DNA of 64,000 nt from Pseudomonas mucoides (GCF_015461845.1 NZ_JACOPW010000001.1:992001-1056000); one strand, 5' to 3'. Positions 11,188 through 20,582 are shown, counted from the stretch's first letter. Numbers and translations are program-made. Notes: generated by a model from the letters alone, not told the origin.

Positions 11188-12315
11188 TCAGCGTTGTTCG
11201 ATTGGCACGAACTTGCGCTGTTCAACGCCGACGTACTCGGCGCTCGGGCGGATGATGCGATTGTTGGCGCGTTGTTCGAACACGTGGGCAGCCCAGCCGG
11301 TCAGGCGCGAGCAGACGAAAATCGGTGTGAACAACTTGGTCGGGATGCCCATGAAGTGGTACGCCGAGGCATGGTAGAAGTCGGCGTTCGGGAACAGTTT
11401 CTTTTGCTCCCACATGGTCTTGTCGATGGCTTCGGAAACCGGGAACAACACCTTGTCGCCCACTTCGTCAGCGAGTTTTTTCGACCAGCCCTTGATCACT
11501 TCATTGCGCGGATCGTTGTCTTTGTAGATCGCGTGACCGAAGCCCATGATCTTGTCTTTGCGCTCGAGCATGCCGAGGGTGCCTTCGATCGCCGCTTGCG
11601 GCGAGCTGAAGCGCTCGATCATTTCCATTGCCGCTTCGTTGGCGCCGCCGTGCAGTGGACCGCGCAGCGAACCGATGGCCGCCGTGATGCAGGAGAACAG
11701 ATCCGACAGTGTGGATGCGCAAACACGTGCGGTGAAGGTCGACGCGTTGAACTCGTGCTCTGCGTAGAGGATCAGCGAAACGTTCATCACCTTGACGTGC
11801 AACTCGCTTGGCTTCTCGCCGTGCAGCAAGTGCAGGAAATGACCGCCGATGGTCGGCTCGTCAGTCACGCAGTTGATGCGCTTGCCGTCGTGGCTGAAGC
11901 GATACCAGTAGGTCATGATCGCCGGGAATGCGGCCAGCAGACGGTCGGTCTTGTCGTGTTGCTCGGAGAAGTTGTTCTCCGGCTCCAGGTTGCCCAGGAA
12001 CGAGCAGCCGGTACGCATCACGTCCATCGGGTGGGCGTCGGCGGGGATGCGTTCCAGTACTTCTTTCAACGCTTGTGGCAGGTCACGCAGCTTGCTCAGC
12101 TTGCTGACGTAGGCATCCAGTTGCGCTTTGCTCGGCAGTTCGCCGTACAGCAGCAGGTAGGCGACCTCTTCGAACTGCGCGTCAGCCGCCAGTTCGCGAA
12201 CGTCGTAGCCACGATAGGTCAGGCCTGCGCCCGATTGCCCCACGGTGGACAGTGCGGTTTGCCCGGCAACCTGACCACGGAGCCCGGCGCCACTGAGTAC
12301 TTTTGCTTCGGCCAT
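11188..12315 (-). CDS. prpC: 2-methylcitrate synthase
   Basis: PrpC, 375 residues, condenses propionyl-CoA with oxaloacetate. Citrate synthase-family motifs are present: GPLHGGANEAAMEMI with a catalytic histidine, and GFGHAIYKDNDPR. The short length and the AKVLSGAGLRGQVAG N-terminus fit methylcitrate rather than TCA citrate synthase. It follows prpB by 42 bp in the operon. Confidence 0.95.
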   Translation of the reverse strand: MAEAKVLSGAGLRGQVAGQTALSTVGQSGAGLTYRGYDVRELAADAQFEEVAYLLLYGELPSKAQLDAYVSKLSKLRDLPQALKEVLERIPADAHPMDVMRTGCSFLGNLEPENNFSEQHDKTDRLLAAFPAIMTYWYRFSHDGKRINCVTDEPTIGGHFLHLLHGEKPSELHVKVMNVSLILYAEHEFNASTFTARVCASTLSDLFSCITAAIGSLRGPLHGGANEAAMEMIERFSSPQAAIEGTLGMLERKDKIMGFGHAIYKDNDPRNEVIKGWSKKLADEVGDKVLFPVSEAIDKTMWEQKKLFPNADFYHASAYHFMGIPTKLFTPIFVCSRLTGWAAHVFEQRANNRIIRPSAEYVGVEQRKFVPIEQR

Positions 12316-12357
12316 TTCTGCCTCCAGTTTCTTGAATTTATTAGGGAGTTATTCGAC

Positions 12358-13248
12358 TTACTTTTTCGCAGCGAACAACGCATCGAGCTTCTGCTCGAAG
12401 GTGTGGTAGTCGATGCGATCGTAAAGCTCCATGCGGGTCTGCATGGTGTCGATGACGTTCTGTTGCGTGCCGTCGCGGCGGATGGCGGTGTAGACGTTTT
12501 CCGCGGCCTTGTTCATCGCGCGGAAAGCGGACAGCGGATACAGCACCAGCGATACATCGGCACCGGCGAGTTGCTCGGTGGTGTACAGCGGTGTTGCGCC
12601 GAATTCGGTGATGTTGGCCAGGATCGGCGCTTTCACACGGCTGGCGAACAGCTTGTACATGTCCAGTTCAGTGATGGCTTCCGGGAAGATCATGTCGGCG
12701 CCGGCCTCGATGCACGCAGCGGCGCGATCCAGGGCAGATTCCAGACCTTCGACCGCCAGGGCGTCGGTACGCGCCATGATCACGAAGCTGTCATCGGTAC
12801 GCGCATCCACCGCGGCTTTAATGCGGTCGACCATTTCCTGCAGCGAGACGATTTCTTTGTTCGGACGGTGGCCGCAACGCTTGGCGCCGACCTGGTCTTC
12901 GATGTGAACGGCGGCAGCGCCGAACTTGATCATCGATTTCACGGTACGGGCGACGTTGAACGCCGAGGAACCGAAACCGGTGTCCACGTCCACCAGCAGC
13001 GGCAGGTCGCAAACATCGGTGATGCGACGCACGTCAGTCAGCACGTCATCCAGGCCAGTGATGCCCAGGTCCGGCACGCCGAGGGAGCCCGCGGCCACAC
13101 CGCCACCGGACAGGTAAATCGCCTTGAAACCGGCGCGCTTGGCCAACAGCGCGTGGTTGGCGTTGATCGCGCCGACCACTTGCAATGGATGCTCGCTGGC
13201 GACCGCATCGCGGAAACGCTGGCCTGGAGTGCTCTTGTTCAAACTCAT
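12358..13248 (-). CDS. prpB: Methylisocitrate lyase
   Basis: PrpB, 296 residues, cleaves 2-methylisocitrate to pyruvate and succinate. The lyase active-site motif KRCGH occurs in [15 protein letters not shown], and the metal-binding region is VDVDTGFGS. Its ATG overlaps the stop of the upstream gntR by four bases (ATGA), suggesting translational coupling. Confidence 0.96.
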   Translation of the reverse strand: MSLNKSTPGQRFRDAVASEHPLQVVGAINANHALLAKRAGFKAIYLSGGGVAAGSLGVPDLGITGLDDVLTDVRRITDVCDLPLLVDVDTGFGSSAFNVARTVKSMIKFGAAAVHIEDQVGAKRCGHRPNKEIVSLQEMVDRIKAAVDARTDDSFVIMARTDALAVEGLESALDRAAACIEAGADMIFPEAITELDMYKLFASRVKAPILANITEFGATPLYTTEQLAGADVSLVLYPLSAFRAMNKAAENVYTAIRRDGTQQNVIDTMQTRMELYDRIDYHTFEQKLDALFAAKK

Positions 13249-13964
13249 GACTCACCTCGTTTGGCTGTCGGGTTAGCGCCGTCCTGGTAATGACGGGCGA
13301 TATTGCGTTTGGAGGCGCCGATGTGGCGGCGCATCAACAACTCGGCCAGTTCACCGTCACGGTCGGCGATGGCATCGAGAATTCGGTGGTGCTCGGCAAA
13401 TGCCTGGTGTGGACGATTGGGCGTGGTGGAAAACTGGATGCGGTACATGCGTACCAGTTGATACAGCTCGCCGCAAAGCATTTGCGTCAGGGTGCGGTTA
13501 CCGCTGCCCTGGATAATCCGGTAGTGGAAGTCGAAATCACCTTCCTGCTGGTAGTAGCCTCGGCCAGCCTGGAACGCTTCGTCACGCTCGTGGGTTTCGA
13601 GGACGCGGCGCAGTTCGTCGATTTCTTCGAGCGTCATGCGCTCGGCGGCCAGGCGGCAGGCCATGCCTTCAAGGGATTCACGGATTTCGTAGAGCTCAAG
13701 CAGCTCGGCATGATTGAGCGAGACCACCCGCGCCCCGACATGCGGAATGCGCACCAGCAGGCGCTGACCTTCCAGGCGGTGGATCGCTTCACGCAGCGGC
13801 CCGCGGCTGATGCCATAGGTGCGCGCCAGCTCTGGCTCGGAGATCTTGCTGCCCGGGGCGATCTCGCCCTTGACGATGGCCGCCTGAATACGCCGGAAGA
13901 CGTTTTCGGAAAGTGTCTCCGAATCGTCTTGGGTAATGAGCGGGGGATCCAGTTGATCCAACAT
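13245..13964 (-). CDS. GntR-family (FCD domain) regulator of the prp operon
   Basis: The 239-residue protein has an N-terminal winged helix (about residues 15-80, [27 protein letters not shown]) and a C-terminal FCD all-helical ligand domain. It is the first gene of the methylcitrate operon and overlaps prpB by four bases, so it is very probably the operon regulator. This differs from enterobacteria, where PrpR is a sigma-54 activator. Start at 13964 ([14 protein letters not shown]) was chosen because a putative operator lies immediately upstream. The ligand, possibly methylcitrate, is inferred. Confidence 0.9.
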   Translation of the reverse strand: MLDQLDPPLITQDDSETLSENVFRRIQAAIVKGEIAPGSKISEPELARTYGISRGPLREAIHRLEGQRLLVRIPHVGARVVSLNHAELLELYEIRESLEGMACRLAAERMTLEEIDELRRVLETHERDEAFQAGRGYYQQEGDFDFHYRIIQGSGNRTLTQMLCGELYQLVRMYRIQFSTTPNRPHQAFAEHHRILDAIADRDGELAELLMRRHIGASKRNIARHYQDGANPTAKRGES

Positions 13965-13974
13965 ATTGTCGACA
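13965..13974. promoter_or_regulatory. Operator-like site abutting gntR start codon
   Basis: ATTGTCGACA directly precedes the gntR ATG (on the complementary strand) and matches ten of the twelve bases of the perfect palindrome at 14038. FCD-type GntR proteins bind sites of the TNGTNNNACNA type. The two sites are 73 bp apart, about seven helical turns. Confidence 0.55.
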
Positions 13975-14037
13975 CCTTGAAAGCTGATGCCGCAAAAACT
14001 AGCGAAAACAGGCGCCGCAGTCAAAGGATAATTCGAT

Positions 14038-14049
14038 ATTGTCGACAAT
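14038..14049. promoter_or_regulatory. Operator-like 12-bp perfect palindrome upstream of prp operon
   Basis: ATTGTCGACAAT is a perfect palindrome 74 bp upstream of the gntR start and fits GntR/FCD operators. It is the strongest candidate for the PrpR-type binding site controlling the methylcitrate operon. Confidence 0.6.
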
Positions 14050-14153
14050 CGTCTAATAACCCGCCGCACCATAACAAAGCAGCACAGTGGTTTATAGCCG
14101 CCCGCCAGCGGTGGCGCCAGCAAACCACCGTGCTAGAATGCCGCCCGCATTTG

Positions 14154-14182
14154 TTTGTGACATCTGCACTGTTTGTCACAAA
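14154..14182. promoter_or_regulatory. Perfect 9-bp inverted repeat in leader of the zinc-protease/ATP-grasp operon
   Basis: TTTGTGACA, 11 bp, then TGTCACAAA. It lies just after a possible -10 (TAGAAT, 14134-14139) and 82 bp before the next gene. It could be a repressor operator or an RNA hairpin. The spacing (TGTGA-N15-TCACA) does not fit a Vfr/CRP site. Confidence 0.5.
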
Positions 14183-14263
14183 TAGCTGATAGGCATACGA
14201 GGGAGCTTGCGCAGCAATGCCAGGGCCTTGAATCGACGTACGGACCGCTGCGCGCCAGGATTT

Positions 14264-14800
14264 ATGAGACTCAAGCCCTTCCCGACATTCCTTTATCTAC
14301 TGTGTCTGCCCGGTTTTGCCGCGGCGGGGGAAAAGACGGTGTACGGCCTCAACGAGTACGCCTCCCTGGATGGCATCGACCTGGAAGTCGCGGCCAAGCT
14401 CGACACAGGGGCGAAAACTGCCTCACTGAGTGCCCGCGACATCAAACGCTTCAAACGCAACGGTGAGTCCTGGGTACGCTTTTACCTGGCCATCGACGCC
14501 GCCCATTCGCACCCGATCGAACGGCCGCTGGCCCGTGTCAGCAAGATCAAGCGCCGGGCCGGTGACTACGACCCGGAAGAAGGCAAGAAGTACACGGCCC
14601 GCCCGGTAATCGAGCTGGACATCTGCATGGGTTCGGCATTACGCAACATCGAAGTGAACCTGACCGACCGCAGCGCCTTCCAATACCCGCTGTTGATCGG
14701 CTCCGAAGCGCTCAAACGCTTCGACGCGCTGGTCGACCCCAGTCTTAAATACGCTGCTGGCAAACCCGCCTGCGCCACCGCCGCTCATACCGCAGAGTAA
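14264..14800 (+). CDS. Periplasmic retropepsin-like ATP-dependent zinc protease family protein (DUF785/RimB-like)
   Basis: The 178-residue protein starts with a signal peptide (MRLKPFPTFLYLLCLPGFAAA), so it is probably exported. It carries the aspartic-protease-like motif AKLDTGAKTASLSA at about residues 44-57 and the C-terminal LLIGSEALKRFDALVDPS of the Zn_protease (PF05618) family. This family is named an ATP-dependent zinc protease but has a retropepsin fold. It is followed after 5 bp by the membrane transglutaminase-like gene and then an ATP-grasp ligase, so it likely processes or recognises a peptide made by that system. Start at 14264 was chosen for the signal peptide. Confidence 0.85.
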   Translation: MRLKPFPTFLYLLCLPGFAAAGEKTVYGLNEYASLDGIDLEVAAKLDTGAKTASLSARDIKRFKRNGESWVRFYLAIDAAHSHPIERPLARVSKIKRRAGDYDPEEGKKYTARPVIELDICMGSALRNIEVNLTDRSAFQYPLLIGSEALKRFDALVDPSLKYAAGKPACATAAHTAE

Positions 14801-14805
14801 TTCCA

Positions 14806-16338
14806 ATGCGCTCTCTTAACCTCCATCTGAAAATGCTGATCGCCATCCTGGTGGTGCTGGGCATTTCAGTTACGGCCTATCAGATCTTCGTGCTCGGCAT
14901 TCCCGTGACCGAAGACGCCACCGACGACTTGTGGAACATCGACGCCAAGGTCGAGTTCGTCGCCAGTGCCAAGGACCCGGTCAAGATCCAGATGTTCGTG
15001 CCGCCACTGAGCCGCGACTTCGTCAGCCTCAACGAGAGCTTCATCTCCAATAACTACGGCGTGGCAGTGAATCGGGTCGACGGCAACCGCAAGGTCACCT
15101 GGTCGGCGCGTCGGGCCAAGGGCAATCAAACCCTTTATTACCGTCTGGTGCTGACCAAGCGTTACTCCGGCGAAAAATCCAAGGTCAAGGGCCCGACCTT
15201 CCGTGACAGTATCGCCGTCGAAGGCCCGGAAAAAATCGCCGCCGAAGCCCTGCTCGCACCGATTCGCCAGCACTCGGCTGACGTCGAGACCTTCATTGGC
15301 GAAGCGATCAAGCGGGTCAACAATCTAAGCGACGACAATGTGAAACTGCTGCTGGCCGGCGATCCGTCCACCGCGAACAAAGCCAAAATCGTCGAGCTGG
15401 TCCTGTCCATCGCCCACGTGCCGGTGGAAAAGGTCCACACCATTCGTCTGGTGGCCGACCAGCCGCAACTGCCTGAACTCTGGTTGCGCAGCTTCAACGG
15501 CACTGACTGGCTGTACTTCAACCCGGAAACCGGTGAGCAAGGCCTGCCGACCGATCGCCTGCTGTGGTGGACCGGCGACGAAAACCTGATCACCGTCGAT
15601 GGCGGCAAAAAAGCCAACGTGACCTTCAGCCTCAACAACAGCGAAATGAACGCCATTCGCCTGGCCAAGCTGACCGACGAAAACACCGACGCCAACTTCC
15701 TCGAATACTCGCTGTACGGTTTGCCGCTGCAAACCCAGCAGACGTTCATGATCATGGTGATGATCCCGATTGGCGTGCTGGTGATCCTGATCCTGCGCAA
15801 CCTGATCGGCATCCAGACCCTCGGCACCTTCACCCCGGTGCTGATCGCCCTCGCCTTCCGCGAAACCGGGCTCGGCTTCGGCATCGTGCTGTTCACGATC
15901 ATCACCGCGCTGGGGCTGTCGCTGCGTTCCTACCTTGAACACCTGAAGCTGCAAATGCTGCCAAGGCTGTCGGTGGTGCTGACCTTCGTGGTGGTGCTGA
16001 TCGCGGCGATCAGCCTGTTCAGCCATAAACTTGGCCTCGAACGCGGGCTGTCGGTGGCGCTGTTCCCGATGGTGATCCTGACCATGACCATCGAACGCCT
16101 GTCGATTACCTGGGAAGAACGCGGTTCGGGCCATGCCATGAAAGTGGCGATCGGCACGCTGTTCGCCGCGTCCCTGGCGCACTTGATCATGACCGTGCCG
16201 GAGCTGGTGTACTTCGTGTTCACGTTCCCGGCGATCCTGCTGATCCTGGTGGGCTTCATGCTGGCAATGGGTCGCTATCGCGGCTACCGCCTGACCGAAC
16301 TGGTGCGATTCAAGGCGTTCCTGAAGGCGGACGTCTGA
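14806..16338 (+). CDS. Inactive transglutaminase fused to 7 transmembrane helices (UUP1 family)
   Basis: The 510-residue protein has one N-terminal membrane anchor (about 8-30), a periplasmic transglutaminase-like region (about 35-300) and a block of about seven membrane helices from residue 305 to the end. No convincing Cys-His-Asp triad is seen in the soluble part, consistent with the family description as inactive. It sits between the zinc-protease-like gene and the ATP-grasp gene, and its stop overlaps the next ATG by one base. The family is known from comparative genomics as a partner of RimK-like ligases; its substrate is not known to me. Confidence 0.88.
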   Translation: MRSLNLHLKMLIAILVVLGISVTAYQIFVLGIPVTEDATDDLWNIDAKVEFVASAKDPVKIQMFVPPLSRDFVSLNESFISNNYGVAVNRVDGNRKVTWSARRAKGNQTLYYRLVLTKRYSGEKSKVKGPTFRDSIAVEGPEKIAAEALLAPIRQHSADVETFIGEAIKRVNNLSDDNVKLLLAGDPSTANKAKIVELVLSIAHVPVEKVHTIRLVADQPQLPELWLRSFNGTDWLYFNPETGEQGLPTDRLLWWTGDENLITVDGGKKANVTFSLNNSEMNAIRLAKLTDENTDANFLEYSLYGLPLQTQQTFMIMVMIPIGVLVILILRNLIGIQTLGTFTPVLIALAFRETGLGFGIVLFTIITALGLSLRSYLEHLKLQMLPRLSVVLTFVVVLIAAISLFSHKLGLERGLSVALFPMVILTMTIERLSITWEERGSGHAMKVAIGTLFAASLAHLIMTVPELVYFVFTFPAILLILVGFMLAMGRYRGYRLTELVRFKAFLKADV

Positions 16339-17324
16339 TGTTCGGTTTCTGGAAAACCTGGAAGGCCCTGGAAGCCCGGGGCATCATGGGCATCAACCGG
16401 CGTAACGCCGACTACGTGCTCAAGTACAACAAGCGCAGCCTGTACCCGATTGTCGATGACAAGATCATCACCAAGGAGCGCGCCATTGCCGCTGGCATTC
16501 ATGTGCCGCAACTGTATGGCGTGATCTCCACCGAGAAGGAAATCGACAACCTCGATTCCATCATCGGCGACCGTACCGACTTCGTGATAAAACCCGCGCA
16601 GGGCGCGGGTGGCGACGGCATCATTGTGGTCGCCGACCGTTTCGAGGGCCGCTATCGCACGGTGTCCGGCAAGATCATCAGCCATGAGGAAATCGAGCAC
16701 CATGTCTCCAGTATCCTCACCGGCCTGTATTCCCTGGGTGGTCATCGCGACCGCGCGCTGATCGAATACCGGGTGATCCCGGACCAGATCTTCAAGAGCA
16801 TCAGCTATGAAGGCGTGCCGGACATTCGCATCATCGTGTTGATGGGGTATCCCGTGATGGCCATGCTGCGCCTGCCGACCCGGCAATCCGGCGGCAAGGC
16901 CAACCTGCACCAGGGCGCCATCGGCGTCGGTGTCGACCTCGCGACCGGGGAAACATTGCGCGGCACCTGGCTGAACAACATCATCACCAAACACCCCGAC
17001 ACCACCAACGCCGTCGATGGCGTGCAACTGCCCTACTGGGACGGTTTCATGAAACTCGCGGCCGGCTGTTATGAGCTGTGCGGGTTGGGTTACATCGGCG
17101 TTGATATGGTCCTGGACCAGGAAAAAGGCCCGTTGATCCTCGAGCTCAATGCCCGCCCTGGGTTGAACATCCAGATCGCCAACGATTGCGGGCTGACCTT
17201 GCGTACACATGCGGTTGAAGCGCGGTTGGAAGAGTTGAAGGCTCGCGGGGTTACCGAGACGGTGAAAGAGCGCGTGGAGTTTGTTCAGGAGATGTTTGGG
17301 CATATTCCGGCGGTTGAGGGCTGA
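16338..17324 (+). CDS. Alpha-L-glutamate ligase-like ATP-grasp protein (RimK-related)
   Basis: The 328-residue cytoplasmic enzyme has ATP-grasp motifs: a nucleotide-binding segment DFVIKPAQGAGGDGIIVV near residue 85 and the metal-binding LILELNARPGLNIQIAN near the C-terminus. By family it should form an amide bond, adding an amino acid to a peptide or protein carboxylate using ATP. It is translationally coupled to the transglutaminase-like membrane protein (ATG inside the upstream stop region), so the three gene products probably act together. The acceptor is unknown. Confidence 0.88.
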   Translation: MFGFWKTWKALEARGIMGINRRNADYVLKYNKRSLYPIVDDKIITKERAIAAGIHVPQLYGVISTEKEIDNLDSIIGDRTDFVIKPAQGAGGDGIIVVADRFEGRYRTVSGKIISHEEIEHHVSSILTGLYSLGGHRDRALIEYRVIPDQIFKSISYEGVPDIRIIVLMGYPVMAMLRLPTRQSGGKANLHQGAIGVGVDLATGETLRGTWLNNIITKHPDTTNAVDGVQLPYWDGFMKLAAGCYELCGLGYIGVDMVLDQEKGPLILELNARPGLNIQIANDCGLTLRTHAVEARLEELKARGVTETVKERVEFVQEMFGHIPAVEG

Positions 17325-17341
17325 TCTGAAACCGAGTCGCG

Positions 17342-17367
17342 GCCATCGCGAGCTTGCTCGCGATGGC
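17342..17367. repeat. Single REP hairpin
   Basis: GCCATCGCGAG, a CTTG loop, and CTCGCGATGGC form a perfect 11-bp stem 18 bp after the ATP-grasp stop codon. It may protect the operon transcript end. Confidence 0.8.
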
Positions 17368-17481
17368 GGACTGACAGTCACTAAAGCACTCAACTTGCCA
17401 ATCCCCGACATCCCCTCTAGGAGCAAATCCTGCAGAGGACTACAATCGCCACCCCGCCTCGATGGCTGACCCGCCCCGCCC

Positions 17482-18819
17482 ATGTTGACCTGTTCCGTAC
17501 ACCCGCTCCCTTATCGCGCCAACCCCGCCGACTACTTCGCGGCGATTCGTCACGCGCCCGGCGCTGTGCTGCTCGACAGTGGCCGGCCAAGTGCCGAGCG
17601 TGGGCGTTTTGATTTGCTCAGCGCCTGGCCGCTGGCGCAACTGGCTGTATTACCCGACGAAAGCGGCAGCGATTTCCTGCAACGCCTGCGCGAAAACCTG
17701 ACACGACTCGGTAAAGCGCAAGTGCCTGATGAACTGCCCTTCGCCGGCGGCCTGATCGGTTACCTGAGCTACGACTTCGGTCGGCACCTGGAAAACCTGC
17801 CGAGCCAGGCGCAAGACGATCTGCAATTGCCCGATGCGCGTTTCGGGTTATATGACTGGGCCTTGATCAGCGATCACCACGTGAAGACCAGTCAACTGGT
17901 GTTTCACCCGTCGTTGGTCAATAGCGAACGCCAGCGTCTGATCACACTGTTCAGTCAGCCGCCGGCCGAAACCCTTGAACCTTTCACCCTGAAAGCGCCG
18001 ATGCGTGCCGACCTGAGCGCCGACCAGTATCGCCAGGCGCTGGAACGCATTCAGAACTACATCCAGGCCGGTGACTGCTACCAGGTCAACTTCGCCCAGC
18101 GCTTCCGGGCGGAGTGCCAAGGCGATCCATGGGCAGCGTACGTCGCGTTGCGCGCCGCGTGCCCGACGCCATTTTCCGGTTTCCAGAGCCTGCCCGAGGG
18201 CGGCGCGGTGCTGAGCCTGTCGCCGGAGCGCTTCGTCAAAGTCAGCGAACGGCAGGTGGAAACCCGTCCGATCAAAGGCACCCGCCCTCGCGGCCTGACC
18301 GCTGCCGAAGACGCGGCGAATGCCGCCGAACTGCTCGCCAGCCCCAAGGATCGCGCGGAAAACCTGATGATTGTCGACCTGCTGCGCAATGATCTCGGGC
18401 GCACCTGCCGCATTGGTTCGGTGCGAGTGCCGGAGTTGTTCAGCCTGGAAAGCTATCCGAACGTGCATCATCTGGTGAGCAGCGTGACCGGTGAACTGGC
18501 GGATGACCGCGATGCGCTGGACCTGATTGCCGGCAGCTTCCCCGGCGGCTCGATCACTGGTGCGCCGAAGATTCGGGCGATGCAGATTATTGATGAGCTG
18601 GAGCCGACCCGGCGTGGATTGTACTGCGGGTCATTGCTGTATCTGGATGTGCGCGGCGAGATGGACAGTTCCATCGCGATTCGCAGCTTGCTGGTCAAGG
18701 ATGGGCAAGTGTGTTGCTGGGGCGGTGGCGGAATCGTCGCCGACTCCGAGTGGCAGGCCGAGTATCAGGAATCGATAACCAAGGTCAAAGTCCTGCTCGA
18801 CACCCTGCAAAACCTTTAA
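17482..18819 (+). CDS. pabB: Aminodeoxychorismate synthase component I
   Basis: PabB, 445 residues, makes 4-amino-4-deoxychorismate from chorismate for folate synthesis. It has the chorismate-binding domain with PIKGTRPRG, SPERF and the C-terminal PGGSITGAPK and GGGGIVADS motifs. The PIKGT lysine marks PabB rather than TrpE. The start MLTCSVHPLPYRANPADYF is as in other pseudomonads, though the ribosome-binding site is weak. No glutamine amidotransferase domain is fused. Confidence 0.93.
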   Translation: MLTCSVHPLPYRANPADYFAAIRHAPGAVLLDSGRPSAERGRFDLLSAWPLAQLAVLPDESGSDFLQRLRENLTRLGKAQVPDELPFAGGLIGYLSYDFGRHLENLPSQAQDDLQLPDARFGLYDWALISDHHVKTSQLVFHPSLVNSERQRLITLFSQPPAETLEPFTLKAPMRADLSADQYRQALERIQNYIQAGDCYQVNFAQRFRAECQGDPWAAYVALRAACPTPFSGFQSLPEGGAVLSLSPERFVKVSERQVETRPIKGTRPRGLTAAEDAANAAELLASPKDRAENLMIVDLLRNDLGRTCRIGSVRVPELFSLESYPNVHHLVSSVTGELADDRDALDLIAGSFPGGSITGAPKIRAMQIIDELEPTRRGLYCGSLLYLDVRGEMDSSIAIRSLLVKDGQVCCWGGGGIVADSEWQAEYQESITKVKVLLDTLQNL

Positions 18820-18853
18820 AAGCATCGTCGGAACGCCGCCCGGACCCAGCCCG

Positions 18854-18905
18854 GCTCCCACAGGTTTAGCGCAATACCTGTAGGCGCCGGGCTTGCCCGC
18901 GATGG
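18854..18905. repeat. REP pair between pabB and thrH
   Basis: Arms CTCCCACAGG and CCTGTAGGCGCCGGGCTTGC lie between the convergent pabB and thrH genes. Confidence 0.7.
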
Positions 18906-18920
18906 GGCCCTTCCAGACGA

Positions 18921-19538
18921 CTAAAGGCTCAACGCCCGATTAGAAGCCTTGATGAACTCCTGCTTCAGCGCCTCAAACGTATGCACCGCCGGGAACTGTG
19001 GAAACTCGCGAATCACATTGTCCGGCGCATGGAATAGAATCCCCGCATCCGCCTCACCCAGCATCGTCGTGTCGTTGTACGAATCCCCCGCCGCGATCAC
19101 CCGATAGTAGAGGCTCTTGAAGGACAGAACCGACTGACGCTTGGGATCTTTCTGACGCAGCTGATAGCTGGTCACCCGACCGGAATCATCGGTAATCAAG
19201 CGATGGCACAGCAACGTCGGAAAACCCAGCTGGCGCATCAACGGCTGCGAAAACTCATAGAACGTGTCTGACAGGATCACTACCTGGAAGCGTTCGCGCA
19301 GCCAATTAACGAACTCGATGGCGCCATCGAGCGGCTTGAGCGTGGCAATCACTTCCTGGATATCGGCGAGTTTCAGGCCGTGTTCATCGAGAATTCGCAG
19401 GCGTTGCTTCATCAGCACGTCATAGTCAGGAATGTCCCGGGTGGTAGCCCGCAGGGATTCGATTCCGGTTTTTTCGGCAAACGCGATCCATATTTCCGGG
19501 ACCAGTACACCTTCAAGATCCAGACAGGCAATTTCCAC
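18921..19538 (-). CDS. thrH: Phosphoserine phosphatase / homoserine phosphotransferase
   Basis: ThrH is 205 residues and HAD-superfamily. Motif I is DLEGVLVPEIW, with the unusual D-x-E pair of ThrH, motif II is LSDTFYEF and the metal site is AGDSYNDTTML. It dephosphorylates phosphoserine and can transfer phosphate to homoserine. The start is a GTG at 19538 (MEIACLDLEG) with GGGAG upstream; a longer ATG frame to 19580 adds 14 atypical residues. It diverges from cysH. Confidence 0.93.
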   Translation of the reverse strand: MEIACLDLEGVLVPEIWIAFAEKTGIESLRATTRDIPDYDVLMKQRLRILDEHGLKLADIQEVIATLKPLDGAIEFVNWLRERFQVVILSDTFYEFSQPLMRQLGFPTLLCHRLITDDSGRVTSYQLRQKDPKRQSVLSFKSLYYRVIAAGDSYNDTTMLGEADAGILFHAPDNVIREFPQFPAVHTFEALKQEFIKASNRALSL

Positions 19539-19711
19539 AAGACACTCCCATTTGTATTGATTATTGAGTCGAGCGAGCAAAAAGACTGCCGAACTCTAGC
19601 GATTCGGGCTGACCGGCGCAACGCAGAGGGCGCGCCAGCGGCTGCAGGATTTTGTTACCATCGCAGCCATATAGAGCGCCCAGCGCCACCGACCTGTAGG
19701 AAGCCGCCCTG

Positions 19712-20452
19712 ATGAGCCCAACGTTCGACGTCGTGGAACTCGCCACGACCTATGCCAATAAGTCCGCCCAGGACATCCTGAAACTCGCCTTCGCCGAGTT
19801 TGGCGATGACCTGTGGATATCTTTCAGCGGCGCCGAAGACGTGGTGCTGGTAGACATGGCCTGGAAGCTGAACAAGAACGTCAAGGTGTTCAGCCTCGAT
19901 ACCGGCCGCTTGCACCCGGAAACCTACCGTTTCATCGATCAGGTGCGCGAGCACTACAAGATCGACATCGAACTGGTGTCGCCGGACTACACGAAACTTG
20001 AACCCTTCGTGAAGGAAAAAGGCCTGTTCAGTTTCTACAAGGACGGCCATGGCGAATGCTGCGGCATCCGCAAGATCGAGCCGCTGCGCCGCAAGTTGTC
20101 CGGCGTCACCGCCTGGGCCACCGGCCAGCGCCGGGACCAGAGCCCCGGCACCCGCAGCGCCGTCGCGGTGCTGGAAATCGACACCGCGTTCTCGACGCCC
20201 GAGCGCACCCTGTACAAATTCAATCCGCTGGCGCAAATGACCAGCGAAGAGATCTGGGGCTACATCCGCATGCTGGAGCTGCCCTACAACAGCCTGCATG
20301 AGCGCGGGTTCATCAGCATTGGCTGCGAACCGTGCACCCGTCCGGTGCTGCCGAACCAGCATGAGCGCGAAGGTCGCTGGTGGTGGGAAGAGGCGACGCA
20401 GAAAGAATGCGGGTTGCATGCAGGCAACATCATCAGCAAATCCAAGGCCTGA
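19712..20452 (+). CDS. cysH: Adenylylsulfate (APS) reductase
   Basis: CysH, 246 residues, reduces adenylylsulfate to sulfite in assimilatory sulfate reduction. Besides the PP-loop [10 protein letters not shown] near residue 34, the cysteine pairs GECCGIRK and GCEPC indicate the [4Fe-4S] APS-reducing type rather than the cluster-free PAPS type. AGGAAG lies upstream of the ATG. Confidence 0.95.
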   Translation: MSPTFDVVELATTYANKSAQDILKLAFAEFGDDLWISFSGAEDVVLVDMAWKLNKNVKVFSLDTGRLHPETYRFIDQVREHYKIDIELVSPDYTKLEPFVKEKGLFSFYKDGHGECCGIRKIEPLRRKLSGVTAWATGQRRDQSPGTRSAVAVLEIDTAFSTPERTLYKFNPLAQMTSEEIWGYIRMLELPYNSLHERGFISIGCEPCTRPVLPNQHEREGRWWWEEATQKECGLHAGNIISKSKA

Positions 20453-20473
20453 TCCCGAGCCTTGTGAGATCCC

Positions 20474-20582
20474 CTGTGGGAGCGGCAGACCGCGTTATCG
20501 TTCATCGCGGGCAAGCCACGCTCCCACAGTGGATTGGCGGCGCTCACAAATCCCCGGTGGCAGCCGGGCTTGCCCGCGATGA
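20474..20582. repeat. REP cluster (three arms)
   Basis: A REPIN (CTGTGGGAGC ... GCTCCCACAG, about 20474-20528) is followed by a third arm, GCCGGGCTTGCCCGCGATGA, at about 20563-20582. It separates convergent cysH and lysR genes. Confidence 0.8.

Noticed and set aside
11204..11216. TGGCACGAACTTGC resembling a sigma-54 promoter
   Set aside because: The GG-GC spacing is one base short and it lies inside prpC.
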